From positions 62,001 through 126,000 of the forward strand of contig CANTFK010000189.1 in the NCBI GenBank assembly GCA_947646735.1: a stretch of DNA of 64,000 bases. The letters run 5' to 3'. The position numbers were made by a program, and so were the translations under genes. Positions 9,756 through 21,149 of this stretch are shown here, one piece after another. This DNA comes from Peronospora farinosa (Eukaryota; Oomycota; Peronosporomycetes; Peronosporales; Peronosporaceae). Under the pieces are notes generated by a model that was given only the letters and a program-made list of their open reading frames with translations, made no database searches and was not told the DNA's origin. Numbering within the stretch: the stretch's first letter is position 1; each line of letters starts with the position of its first letter.

Positions 9756-12351
9756 CCGCGCGCTTCTCATGAGCCGACTGCAGTGCTGGTTGTGGAAGGT
9801 CCTCGTGACCCACAATGCGGTCTACAATCCAGCGCACCTGTCCCTCCGCATCAACAAGCGGAGGAGGGCCCTCGCGGTGGTAGAGCTGGCGTCCTGGTTG
9901 CTCAGGACGATGTTGATCAGGCCGTGAATATAGCTGCCGATGCTCGGCTGGAGGCTGAGGCTGCCAGTGAACGTGCTGCCCAGGCGGAGAAGACTTCGAG
10001 TGAGACCCGGCAGTCGAACCGTGAACTGCTCGAAAGGATAAGGGTTCTGGAGCGCCAGGTGTTTGGTCAGGTTCAGACAGGATCGAGGCCCCGCCCCATG
10101 TCTTCGGCGCGTCGAGCACGACGGGAAAGCCGTTCGACTTACGAACCCCTGAAGCCGGCGTCGGAGCCAAACCGTGAAGCGTACCCGGACGATATTCGTT
10201 CAGTCGCCCGACATAGAATGTCGGGTGGAGTCGCAGTGAAGAGGGGACGTCGAGTGTATAAGCGTCGCCCATTGCCTTCAAAACCTTGAATGGACCGATA
10301 AAGCGTGGCGCGCGTATACTCGCGCCCAGGTTTGTGACCGCTGAATCCCTTAAACCTTCCGTAGATAATAATACACGATCACCTTTCTCAAACTTGTTCA
10401 TGTTATTTCTGCCATGTTTGTCAGCGTTCTCTTTCTGTTGATCTACCGCAGATTGCAGTGCGTCGCGTACAAACCGGGTGATGGCTTGACGTTGGAGTAT
10501 AAATTCCGACACAGCCATGTCGCGCCGACTCAATCGGTGCGTAGTTGGCAGTAGGTGAACGCTTACCCGAAGACGGGTCAATCAATGTCTGCGTAGTGCA
10601 TCGAGATAATGGGGACGCCACGTCTGGTGGCGTCAAAGCAGCAGTCTTTGCCTTGAATCGGGTTACTACATTGGCGCTCAAATACCGTGAGCTGCACTCG
10701 ATCCTTGTTTATCACCTTTATTCCCCCCCCAAAGTGGAGCCACTAGGTGTTGTGGGTCGCCCACGGCCAAGACAGTAGGAACACGAGGGGGACGAGCCGA
10801 ATTCACAAAAAATGGCGTTAACCCTGTTAACCCTGTTGACGCGTGTACGGCGTTATTGAGTGCGAACTCAGCGAGGGGTAAAAACGCACTCCAACTTGTG
10901 AATGACGTAGCGTAACTTCGAAGAACATCTTCGAGGACCCGGTTCACGCGCTCGGTTTGCCCATCCGTTTTCGGATGGGCCGCAGTCGACATCAGCAGTT
11001 TTGTCCCGAGGAGCTCGAAAAGTGACGTCCAAAATGCGGACGTAAATCGCGGGTCACGGTCCGAAACAATGTTTTCTGGAAGGCCATGATGACGGAACAC
11101 CGCGTCGATGAAGTGCGCCGCGGTCTCTGCCGCGGTGACCTTAGCGTGAACAGGCACGAGATGTGTCATCTTGCTGAATCTGTCAACAAAGACCAAGATG
11201 CCCGTTCGAGCTTGGCTATCGGGCGCAAGCCCGAAGATAAAGTCCATCGAAACTGATCTCCAGGCCTCTGCTGCAATTGGCAACGATCGCAAGGTATCCT
11301 GTGACGATGGAGATGGCTTCACACGCTGGCATATTTCGCACGTTCGGATCCAATTGCGTACCCACTTATACATGTGGGGCCAGATGAAGTCTCGAGACAC
11401 AGCCGCGAAAGTCTTTTCGCGGCCTAAATGACCGCTAGCAGGAGCATCGTGATACTCGTGAATGATTCTTGCACGCAAATCCATTTCATTGGCAATCACC
11501 GTGCGAGGAGAATTGAATTGGTCGATGCTATACAGAAGCAAATCGCCATCTAAACTGTATCGATGAATGTGGTCGCGCTTGGTTCGGGATAATGCTCCCA
11601 GTGCAGCATCTCTGGGAGCACGCAGATACTCGATAATGTCTGCGTAATCTGAATCGCCCTTGTACGCTGCGACGATCTCATCAAATAAACACGGCTCGGG
11701 TGTAACCCGAATTAAGTTCAGTGATACACACATTGCACATCGGTCATCATCGTCCTCGTCATGAGTAGCCTGACGACTCAGAGCAGTCCGAGGATCGTAG
11801 TCAGGACGTCGCGACAAGGCGTCAGCGAGAATATTAGTCTTGCCTGGCTTGTAATGCACGACGAAGTTGTACTCAGAGAAGAATGAGAGCCATCGTGACA
11901 TCCGTTGGGACAGGTGTGGGCTCTTCAACGCTGTGCGCAGCGATGCATGATCGGTGTACAAAGCAAATGTACGTTCACCAAGGAGATGCACGCGAAACTT
12001 GATGAGTGCATAGCGCATCGCTAATAACTCCTTGTCATGAACCGGATAGTTCTTCTCAGCTGACTTCATCTGTCGCGACTGATAGCTCACGACTCGTTCG
12101 CGGCCCTCATCATCAAATTGCATGAGGGCACAACCGATTGCAAAATCACTGTCGTCGCATACCGCGTGGAACGGCTTGGAGTCGTCTGGTAGGACCAGCA
12201 TTGGCGATGGCGCCAGGCACTTCTTCACTGCTTCGAAGGCTGCTTGGTGCTCGGGACTCCACAACCACGTGGCGTCTTTCTTCAAGAGTGACGACAAAGG
12301 TTGGATAGAACCAGCATAGTCCTTCGTATACTTGTGCAAATCATTAGCCAA
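9361..12351 (-). pseudogene. Gypsy A1 pol: RNase H, integrase and chromodomain
   Basis: Two long frames (12351-10678 and 10581-9361) separated by a frameshift near a C-run at 10725. The first has RNase H (FALYTDHASLRTA, NILADALSRRPDYD), the integrase HHCC finger (HLGREKTF, CEICQRVK) and DDE residues in SMDFIFGL, VSDRDPRFTSAFW and TDGQTERVNRVLED. The second has the GPY/F-type module (RFIGPFKVL, FYVGRLNEYRP) and a C-terminal chromodomain (CRYRVRWLGFPPEQDTWEPR). This places the element among chromoviruses, whose chromodomain is thought to guide integration to chromatin. Confidence 0.9.
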
Positions 12352-12466
12352 GCCACTGGCGCAGCTCCGTAGGGTTCTTGGGTGTAGGCCAAAAACAGAT
12401 GGACTACACCTTCTCTGGATCAGCTCGAACCCCCGATTTACTCACATATCAATCTTACACCGGAAT

Positions 12467-13652
12467 CTACGGTGCACAAAAGACACACTTCTTGAGATTC
12501 GCGTACAACTTGTTGTCCCGCATAGCTTGAAACACTTGCTTCAGGTGTTGAAGGTGAACTTGGACATTGTTGAGGTTGCCCTCGGCGCGACTGTGGACGA
12601 GAATGCCGTCAAAATAACTTGGAGCAAAGTTCCGAAGGGGTCTCAACACTTGAGACACCATGCGATTGAAAGTGGCCGGAGCGTTCTTCAACCCTTGTGG
12701 CATAACTATCCACTACCATAACATGCCACTCGGGGTGCTCACCGCGGTGAGTGGGATATCACTCGGTCGCATTAGAATCTGGTAAAAACCATCGGTCAAG
12801 TCGATGGCACTGAAGATGTCACTTCCTGACATGGAATTCAGCACCATTTCCTTCCTGGGAATAGGCGTTTGCGCAGGAATAGTGGCATCATTCAACTTAT
12901 TGAACGCATGCACTATCCGCCAGCCTCCCGTAGCCTTCTTCACGCAGAAGGTTGGACTCGAATGTGGTGAGATACTTTCACGCACATGACCCGCTTTGCG
13001 GCGGCCTTCGAAGAATGCGTCAATAGCTTCGACTTGATCTCGAGGCAACGGCCACTGCCGTGTCACACAATACTTCGATTCTGGCACGAGATCAATCTCG
13101 TGCCGAACACCACGGTCCGCAGGAAGTTCAGCCGGGATCTTGTCCAGGAACACGTCTGCATACTCACGAGCAATGTCGTAGACAGGGTTATCAGACCCTC
13201 GCAGAGCCTCCCATGACTGTGATGCAAACCTTTCTTCACGCGCTGACTTCGGCTCAGCGCTTCGAGGACGCGCCATATGCTCCTCGTTTGCCACGGTAAC
13301 CACCTCGTTGGTGATTAGACACACAAGTTCCATAGTGCCTCCCTTAAGGTCACGTAGGAAATGCTTCCCAGGAAAGCCCTGGAAGACTTGTAATGGAAGA
13401 CGAATTACGAGGAGGACTCTCTACCTCAATATATTGGCGCCTTTGTGGACTCCCTTCCACGTACACGATAGCGTGGACACATTCCAACGCTAAATTCTCG
13501 GTGCTGTTGTCCCCATCGTGCTTCGAGCCACTACTCGAAGCTGGCGAACCGCAGTCAGGTGATAAATCATCACCCCCCTCTAGGCACTGGATGTCTTCAT
13601 CCATGATGCCGGAAACACTAGACGGGAGAACCCCAAACTCGACCGTCAACAC
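12467..13652 (-). pseudogene. Gypsy A1 reverse transcriptase (active site YFDG)
   Basis: Blocks [57 protein letters not shown] and VMPQGLKNAPATFNRM are present. A TAG replaces a Glu codon after SGMLW (near 12713). The catalytic motif reads SYFDGILVHSR rather than YFDD, so the second metal-binding Asp is Gly. Between 12466 and about 12352 the frame has several stops that A2 also has. Confidence 0.9.
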
Positions 13653-13659
13653 TTGATGC

Positions 13660-14110
13660 GGGAGCTCCTGCTCGGCCGCCGTAAACCCGTGTGGGAGCTA
13701 CTGCTCAACCACAGTATGCCCATGTGGGAACCCCGGTTCGACTACAGTGGGTGATGATGGGAATCCCGGTTCGACCATCATGATCTCGCGTGGGGACTCC
13801 TGTTTGTCCATGTGGGAGCCCCTGCTTAACCACAGTATGCCCATGTGGGAACCTCGGTTCGACCACAGTAGGTGATGATGGGAAACCCCGGTTCAACCAT
13901 CATGCTCTCGCGTGAGGACTCCTGTCCTTCCACGTCACACTCGTTGGCGAGCTCTTGCTCGTCGTCACAATGCCCTTGTGGGAGCCCCTACTCGACCACA
14001 ATAGGTGCAGATGGTAGCCCCGGTTCAACCACTGCATTCTCGTGCGGGAACCCCCGTTCAACCGCATTAATGACGCGGGAACCCCTGTTCGACCGCGTCG
14101 TCCTCGTCGT
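13660..14110 (-). repeat. Coding minisatellite between protease and RT of Gypsy A1
   Basis: Degenerate tandem units of roughly 30-39 bp encode variants of VVEPGFPHGHT and VVEQGLPHG. Copy A2 has the same linker at about 46060-46375 with fewer units. Confidence 0.7.
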
Positions 14111-14723
14111 CCTCTTCGCTCTGTAGCGAGGAGTCACTGTCACTTGTGTATCGAAGAACAGCACAAGCAGTGCAAAGAGGGCCATCGCTCGCTCTGTGCA
14201 CCACCAGCATCGTGGAATCACGATCCACGACTGTGACGTTCGGCCAGTCACTTCGACATACCAAGAGATGGGTAAACACTTCACTGACATCGAACTTGCG
14301 TCGACGTCTCACTGATCTGGCTAACCAGTCGATCTGGGGCTTATAACGTGCCAACCATGGCATGCCCAGTATGCAATCGAATGCATAATTAATCGCGATC
14401 ACCAAAAAATCATCAATACTGCGAAAGCCGTCAAACGTGTACGGCAACGACACTTCGCGCCGCGATACGCGGTGTGGTTTCTCGTCAGCCAACTTGACGA
14501 CGACTTGGCCAGGTCTTTTACGGACCTGAATGCTGGTAGGCAGCATCGATAAACAAGATTCACGAAAGAAATTTTTTGTTGCTCCTGAGTCCAGGAGTGC
14601 TTGCAGAGGTCGCCGGACACCGGCGACATGTAAACTGACAATAATCAGACGTGAATCACCACTCGTAGTGGTGGCATTTAACCGTGCGCGTAGCGCAGGA
14701 GGACTGGAAGGTTGGGCTGCCAC
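14067..14723 (-). pseudogene. Gypsy A1 aspartic protease region
   Basis: 218 open codons with the active-site motif LLDSGATKNFFRESC and the second conserved block YAFDCILGMPWLARYKPQIDW. It is followed by an acidic stretch and the repeat linker. This domain by itself looks intact. Confidence 0.85.
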
Positions 14724-14767
14724 CGGGGGGCCAGGACCTCCGTTCCAACCAGTAGGGCGCCCTGCAC

Positions 14768-15023
14768 CTACTGGTCCCGACCGTTTTTTGGACGTGCGGC
14801 CGGTACAGCACCCTTATGATGGGCATCCACTGCTTGCACCGATAACGGCGCTGGCGCACGGCACTCTGCCGCGCGATGTCCTGGCTTGCGACAACGAAAG
14901 CAAACCATTTGACGCTCGGTGCGAGCGTCACCCTTATGGGAAATGACACGTCGTCGGTCACCCGACGACTCAATCACGTCGATTTCCATAGGTTCTGGAC
15001 CAGAAGGCCGGGGAACGGTGACG
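14768..15023 (-). pseudogene. Gypsy A1 gag C-terminus with zinc knuckle
   Basis: Contains the CCHC knuckle [14 protein letters not shown] and the preceding [15 protein letters not shown] segment. At 15023/15024 gag sequence switches to hAT sequence: this is the left inversion breakpoint, and the rest of gag is at 15782-16576 on the other strand. Confidence 0.85.
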
Positions 15024-15445
15024 CTGTAGGACTCTTCCTTCAGCGAAGGCAAAGATATCTGGCTCTATGTCGTCATCGCTCTTGTCGTCACCAATGTTAA
15101 CAGGTGGCGGAGGCGGGACTTCATTTCAATGACTTCTGAAACATGTATGCTGCATCCACAAAAACCAACTCGATTGCTTCTGGGCTATGGCCTATAGCCC
15201 AAGATTGCTGCGGCCATTCGTTGAGGTCCTTGAACCAGCTGATATTCCATCTTGGATCTAACACCGTTGCAAAGGAGTTTACATCCTGTTTAAATGCCAG
15301 CTTGATGTATCCATGATTTTGTTTTGCATGGTCTGTTCCACCGGTTCCAGTTGCTCTGCATCAAATGTGCGGTACACCTTCACAAAAAAAGGCGTAATGA
15401 GTCACCAATACAAATACCAATTAGAAATAAATACGTGTTATTTTT
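15024..15445 (-). pseudogene. hAT copy 1 transposase, catalytic-region fragment (inverted)
   Basis: Reads on the minus strand and matches hAT copy 2 at about 26325-26695, including the FATVLDPRWNISWF-type block (broken here by stops and frameshifts). Its inner end meets the Gypsy 5' LTR at 15446 and its outer end meets gag at 15023. Confidence 0.8.
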
Positions 15446-15755
15446 TGTAATGGGCTACATTACACACATAGTTAACACAAATAAACAATTACATATGCAG
15501 ACAGGTGCTCTTCCCGAATAGCGGGCACAGCGTGGCAATTTTATTGGTTTACTATTGATATAGTAACCTGAATTTTTGTGGTTCCCGAAAGGCGGGAGCA
15601 CTGTCGTATTTATTACGACCAAAATCTTCGTAATTAGTACGAATTAAAACCAAAATAAAAATCAGAGTTAAATTTACTTAATACCTAATGCTTGGGCTTG
15701 AGTCTTCCTCAAGCGCGCGTGTAAGCTAGTGACGGTGCGTTCTAGCCCCGTTACA
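15446..15755 (+). repeat. 5' LTR of Gypsy A1 (now inverted)
   Basis: 310 bp, TGTAATGGGC...CCCGTTACA, about 30 bp shorter than the other family A LTRs because of an internal deletion around 15545-15575. Directly followed by the CCTGGTAGCACC leader, a candidate primer-binding site starting TGG. Confidence 0.85.
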
Positions 15756-15781
15756 CCTGGTAGCACCTTGTAGTCCTTCCT

Positions 15782-16576
15782 ATGCCCGAGTTTGGGATGA
15801 GCGAATCGTCGTACTTTGACGCTCCAGATTTATTTCTGGAGCACGCGACCTTCCCCCATTTTACTGGTGTTGAGTGGGATGCCCTTAATCGCCTCGCGGC
15901 GATATTGGGAGAGGCATTCGTCGCGTCGCCGATGAGATCAGCGACCCCTGACGCGCAACGTCTCGCCATACATGAGTTTATGGCACGCGAGCTCGCCGAA
16001 TCCAACCGGCGAGGCTTAACTCCCTCGCGCCTTTCACGTAATGAGGACGTGAAGATGGAAACCTCCTCCTACTCTGGAGAAGGTAAGGACCGGTTGTCGC
16101 TGAATCGGTGGTTCCGAGAAGTTGATATCGCTATCGCCTCGAGACTTCTTGAAACTCCCCAGGCGAAGGTCAACTTTCTTCTTTCCCGCCTCACCGGGAA
16201 GGCCAAGGAGTGGGCCCTTGGTAAGCTCGTTGTGGACAAGCACGCATTCCCCACCTTGGATACCATCCAGGACGACCTTCGTCTTGCTTTCGAGCCACCG
16301 CTAGAAGAGAAACTGGTGCGATCAAGATTACTGTCGATGCGACAGGGTAAAATGGCGATGCGCGACTACGTACAGATGGCTAGGCACTCTGGCGTCGTGT
16401 ATTATCACGCACCCCATGGACATGTGCACGCAGGTGAATGTCTTTGTGGATGGTATGCGTGAGGGGCAGACCCGCTTATTGCTGGAGCGTGCCGAGCCTG
16501 CCACATTGGAGGAGGCATTTTCCATCGCACTCCGTAAAGACTTTAGGGTCACAAAGGCATATGCCAAACCCTCGGT
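15782..16576 (+). pseudogene. Gypsy A1 gag (capsid part)
   Basis: Capsid-like sequence with [39 protein letters not shown] and [16 protein letters not shown]. One extra base near 16388 shifts the frame relative to A2. It stops at 16576, where hAT sequence begins (right inversion breakpoint). Confidence 0.85.
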
Positions 16577-17150
16577 ACCGCAGTGAGCAAAGTCGAGGAA
16601 GAAGCATAAATTTATTTTGCTCTTTTTCCTGTTCACAGAGACCAGTCGCCATTGGAGTGGCTAGCATCGCATCAGCTGCGAATTATGAAATTTGCAAGGA
16701 TGGCGAGATTTTATCTGGCCATCCCCGCGTCTTCAGCTCCGTCTGAGAGATTTTTCTCTCAAGGTAGAAGGACGTACTGTTGGGATAGAACTTCTCTTCT
16801 CCCTAAAAGCTTGGAGAGGCTTCTGTGCCTAAAGGATTGAATAAGGACACAGGGTCACGTTTTTTGTCGGTAAGGGACTAGTTATTTTGTCAGCGCTTTC
16901 GCTTGCCCGCTTGAACTTCCCACGTGGGAGACGTAGAGTGTTAGTACTTTTATTACCAGTTTTCACAATGCTTTTTTCTCCCTTCCATATTGTTTGGTAG
17001 TCCACAACTCTGCATGTATATTGCGCGGGTAACATGGTTTTTTACTTGCAAATATGATAATGAGTTGTGGGTAATGAAATTTAAATGAGTTTAAGTCATT
17101 ACCCAGCCCAGCCTCATGGGTAACATGGATATCACCTCTAACCGGTAGAA
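16577..17150 (+). pseudogene. hAT copy 1 C-terminal dimerisation domain and right end
   Basis: Encodes WLASHQLRIMKFARMARFYL and SAPSERFFSQGRRTY, the conserved hATC dimerisation block, then a premature stop (KDstop where copy 2 has KDW). The right end carries GGGTAA-type repeats and finishes near CACCTCT, the inverse of the copy 2 left end. Confidence 0.85.
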
Positions 17151-17264
17151 CCTGTCTAACTTAAAATTCCGTAAAATATTTACCTCCTCAATACAAATAA
17201 ATGGCTCGGATCCGAGCTCAGAACAACTGTGATTTTAATAAAACTCACCAATCTAATTGTTAAT

Positions 17265-17770
17265 TCAAAAGACCAGTCACAACCAGTTCATTCTATCTAG
17301 TTTTCTTTTAATATGCGCAGCGTGTGAGGGAAATCCCTGGAATTTTGACCGTTAACAAAGCGTAGAAATATTCTGGCCCACGTTAGTTCTTACTCTTCAC
17401 GATCTAGCCGAAGTAGTCTACCCATTCGTACAGTACCAATGCCGGTTTTTTTTTACGATGAGAGCTGCTTCGAGAGACGTGAAGACCCAGTTGAGATCCA
17501 GTACCGGTTTCTATGTATAGTAAGAAGCGGGTCAGCTTTAGGTATGCTGTGCGATGTTCCCCTTTACAGGTATGTCATGAGCTCCTTTAAGTTAAAAAAG
17601 AGCAATGCGAATATTATCCGTCATTGTGATGTGTCTTGCTCCTTGAAGTGGCTTTTGTACGACTATGATTATTTAAGGTTGAGAAATTTGAACGGCGGAA
17701 TTGGTATTTGTCTGCAATTCAAATATATTGAAAAAGACAGTGCAATATTTTGGTGTAAGATATAGAATTT
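17265..17770 (+). repeat. Duplicated unique-looking segment, copy 1
   Basis: About 430 bp aligns by eye with 27366-27745 (shared words such as TTCACGATCTAGCCGAAGTA and GTGAAGACCCAGTT). Both copies lie shortly downstream of a hAT copy. An open stretch at 17439-17765 (108 codons) is not kept in the second copy, so I do not call it a gene. Confidence 0.65.
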
Positions 17771-17889
17771 AACAGTTTATAGCTTGGCTACAGCACAATT
17801 ATTTAAATAAAAACCTTAGTAGCTGCGTTGCTTTAGATGAGGATGGGGCAAATGAAGGATATTTGTGCCTATAGACGAAATTCACTATC

Positions 17890-18474
17890 TGTGTAGTCGG
17901 GCATTTCTAGGAAGCTGCCACGTACGACTGACACCTTCTGCGCAAGCGAGGAAGCGATCAAACCTTTAGCCTCCGTTAGTGGTGGTAAAGTGGTCGGTCG
18001 ACCGCTTAAGCGGTCGCACCAACGGTTGCTAGTCGCCAAAGCGAAACGCACAGCGAGTTTTTAAACAAGAACTTATTACACCACGCAGAAACTTTAAACA
18101 CCTTTGTTGGCTGTGAGAGTTAATTAGCAAATATAAAACTGTATCAAGTTAATGAAAGATAACTAAATATAAATCTAATTTCTGATTGGTTAATAATATG
18201 CAAAGATTGGATGGGCGTCTCTATAGACTACTTGGTGAGCTTAAAAAATTAAGCTCGCTACTGACGTCCTTCTGTGACGTCATGATGGCGCCTAGCTTTA
18301 AGTAGCGTCATCCCCTGCAATGCAAATTCATAAATGGATATTACATACACAAGAAAGGGTCAATTGTGTGTCTCATCCAAGTGGCAGGTCTAAAGTTTTC
18401 ACGCACCTTTTTAGACCTCCCCATCATGTATGCAGTACATAATGGGTACGTGTAACTGATCGGTCTTTACCCTG
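17890..18474 (-). repeat. Diverged LTR fragment, Gypsy family B
   Basis: Follows the order of the family B LTR at 22215-22930 (AAGCTGCCACGTAC, GGTCGACCGCTTAAGCGGTC, CTGATTGGTTAATA, CCAAGTGGCAGGTCTAA) but with many differences. No internal region adjoins it, so it is a truncated solo LTR. Confidence 0.7.
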
Positions 18475-18789
18475 CAACAATATTCTCCTCTTTGGAACAT
18501 TTTTTAAATTTGTGTACAACATCGCAAAGGGATCAAGAGGGCCAGCGAGCTGTTCAAAACGCGTCGCTCAGTCCGCACGATTACTCTTATTCCACCGAAA
18601 CGCGGCAAGGCTGATGGTTCTACTGCAAAGGCTTCCCTGCAGACCAACACAAAATGCACGCGCCGCGCAGGCGTCGCAAAGTGCCTCAGTTACAGCGTTG
18701 ACATCTAATGTCGGGCTGTCAACACATGAAACACTGATCCATACCACTATTGTGCGCATGAAGATATGTCTTCCATCGTAGACTACAAT
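18475..18789. other. Unassigned sequence between two LTRs
   Basis: About 315 bp, with 89 open codons (+, 18512-18781) and 63 open codons (-, 18568-18759) that I do not recognise. Flanked by LTR relics on both sides, so probably retroelement debris. Confidence 0.3.
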
Positions 18790-19101
18790 TGTAACGGGAT
18801 AAGTGCCCGATAACCCGTCTTACACTTGAAAAGCGTTAAGGAATTTTAACTCGTAAATATAACTGTTTTTATTTAAGTACTGTTTTAATTCGGAGTAAGT
18901 GCGAATATGCTCCCTAGCTCATGGAAACCACTCACTATGGAAGTCAAATTATTATTGGTTAATTATTAGGTCTGGCACCCCAATAATAAATCAATAATAA
19001 AAATAACGCGCAGTATCCGCTAATTAAATACCGCCCTATCCATACTTATCTAATCATGTATTATTCCTATAACTACTTATGTAATTGTTAGCCTCAGTAC
19101 A
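18790..19101 (-). repeat. LTR of Gypsy family C (solo)
   Basis: 312 bp, TGTACTGAGG...CCCGTTACA in minus orientation. The last 60 bp match the LTR end at 60440-60497 that precedes the family C internal region. It abuts truncated family B pol at 19104. No target duplication seen. Confidence 0.65.
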
Positions 19102-19103
19102 AC

Positions 19104-19863
19104 CCGGAAATGGCCATTCCTTGATAGCCTTTACCTTTTCTGGGTCTGCTCGTACACCGTGTGCACCTACGATGCAGCCCAATACAGGTGTCTAGGGAAC
19201 CCTTATTACGCACTTTTGCAAGTTTACGTATAATTGGGCGTCGCCCAGAGTTTGCAACACAGCATCTAATTGACGCTTGTGCGACTCTATTGCGCTCAGA
19301 CCGTCCTCCGCCCTACTATACACGAATACATCGTCAAAGTAATGGGGCGCGTAGGCACGGTGCTGACGCATCACGTGAGCCACCACTCGGTTGAATGTTG
19401 CTGGAGCATTTTTCAACCCTTGTTGCATCACAAGCCACTCCCACAGCATACCGCTTGGGGTGCTTAGTGCCGTTTTGGCTACATCGGTATCTCTCATGAG
19501 AACTTGATAGTAGCCATCCTTCAGATCCAACGCGGAAAAGATAGTTGACTTTCCCATGGAATTCAACAAGACACCTTTCCGCGGGATCGGCGTTTGAGCT
19601 GGAATGGTGGCCGTGTTCAACTTATTATAAGCATGAACCACGCGCCATCCACCCGTGGCTTTACGCACACAGAAGGTCGGGCTGCAGTGCGGCGACTTGC
19701 TCTCACGTACATTACCCGCCTTGGCTCGCTTGGTGAAGAACTTAGCGATGTAATCGACTTGTTCCTTCGGCAACGTCCATTGCCAGGTCACACAATACTT
19801 GGTGCCAGGAGTCAGGTCAATTTCGTGGCTGGTGCTCCTATCGGCCGGTAGGCGGCTCGGCAC
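19104..19863 (-). pseudogene. Gypsy B reverse transcriptase, truncated
   Basis: RT with [59 protein letters not shown] and an intact active site HYFDDVFVYSR. One stop follows KCVIRVP at 19192. The start of the domain is joined to the upstream linker by a frameshift near 19850. Confidence 0.85.
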
Positions 19864-21060
19864 TTCTGCGGAAACAAATCACGGTGTTTCCACAGAACAT
19901 CATAGAACGGGCTGTCCTTCAAGGCATCCCAGCCTTGAGCAGCGAACCGTTTCTTTTTGTCGGTCTCCAAGACGCTCTCATCCATTGTAGATGAAAAGCA
20001 ACAGTCCACCACGTTCTCTTCTGGAACTGGTGCGACTATCTCGTGGATCTTTCCTTCCTTTACTTCGGACAGGAACAGATCCCACGTCATCTCCGAGAGA
20101 TTTACTATCTCCTCGGCAGATGCCAAGACACTTTGGAGCACCTCAACTGAGGATGCCTCCGGCACTTTGTCTTCGACGGCCTCGAAAAACTCGTTCGTAG
20201 GTCCGTCCTCTTGGACCGAGACTGATCCAAGGGTCACTCGTTTCGACGTGCCTTTGGTCGTCTTAATACGTCTGGTGCTCGTTCTTCGAGTCACCACGAC
20301 CTTTGACCTGGAAGAAGGTGTCGTTGCTATCTCAGCTAACGCACTCCTTCCAACCGCACCAGGCTCTTGGCTCTGTGCCGGTTCTTGTGGCGCTTGACTT
20401 CCTGTCAGCCCACTATCAACTGCCACAGGCTCTCGGCTCTGTGCAGGACTATTGGACGCACGACTACCTGTCATCGCCCCATTCACTACATTAGTCTCCT
20501 CGAGCTGAATAGGAATATGTTTCATCGGACTTGCTGTCAAGACACTTCCAACTACACCACTCCTTTCGATTTGGGTAGTACCTAATGCCGATTGACATAC
20601 CGTCATCGCACCCTCGACTGTGTTGGACACAGCATCAGTCACATAAGCCTCTCGCAAGAGCACATCCTTTCCGGTGTCTTGCGTAGAGCTAGCGACTGTT
20701 CGTGTACGCCAGTCAATCCATGGTTGGTGTTTAGCCAACCAAGGCATGCCTAGGATGAGGTCATACGGACTCTCCATACCTAGCACTGTGAACTTCTCTT
20801 TACAAGAGAAGTCACTGAAACTGAAGGCGAGTTCAACTTGAACTCCCTCCGATTTAACGAGTGCGCCGTTTGCTAAACGAACGATCGCCTCTTCTCGCTT
20901 GCCATCCTGGCAAAGCGACTCATAACTTGCCGGACTTCTTTTTCAGAGCCGCGACTTTCACAAAGTTTTGTGATGCACCCGAATCCACGAGAAGAGTCAT
21001 CACTTGGTCATAACCTCGTACTTGAGCGCTATAGACCAAAAGTATTGAGGTCCGACCTTT
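19812..21060 (-). pseudogene. Gypsy B protease and protease-RT linker
   Basis: The active site VDSGASQNFVKVAAL lies at about 20950-21000 and the block YDLILGMPWLAKHQPWIDW at about 20710-20770. Then follow about 250 residues of Ser/Thr/Glu-rich linker with repeats of the type SRASNSPAQSREPVAVDSG. Frames change at about 20790 and 20930. Confidence 0.8.
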
Positions 21061-21149
21061 CGGAACCTCAGGGACTATGCTACCCATTTGTTCGATCACT
21101 CTGAACTTAGGGGTAGCTTCAGAGTCCGCGACAGTAGGGCATCCCGCTC

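Larger units (their letters stand above)
8400..16576 (-). mobile_element. Ty3/Gypsy chromodomain element, family A copy A1
   Basis: Reading on the minus strand: 3' LTR at 8400-8743, polypurine tract at 8744-8757, then chromodomain, integrase, RNase H, RT, protease and gag zinc knuckle up to 15023. The 5' LTR and gag (15446-16576) are present but in plus orientation because of the inversion 15024-16576. A TTTTT duplication flanks the element, at 8395-8399 and 15441-15445 (as read on opposite strands). It is about 7.7 kb without the hAT segment and closely similar to A2 (43982-51621). Confidence 0.9.
7576..17150 (+). mobile_element. hAT transposon copy 1, split by a nested Gypsy and an inversion
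   Basis: hAT transposase sequence lies in three pieces: 7600-8399 (+), 15024-15445 (now minus) and 16577-17150 (+). Reversing 15024-16576 restores a colinear plus-strand hAT interrupted once by Gypsy A1, which entered at 8399/8400. The right end at about 17140 reads as the inverted match of TAGAGGTGNTA, the start of hAT copy 2. The left terminal repeat was not found; the element abuts Gypsy E at about 7575. Confidence 0.75.

Noticed and set aside
9783..10289. Antisense frame of 168 codons over the A1 pol linker (also 49849-50250 in A2)
   Set aside because: Entirely opposite conserved pol coding; no evidence of its own start region or domain.
17439..17765. 108-codon host gene
   Set aside because: The homologous segment at 27366-27745 does not keep the frame open.
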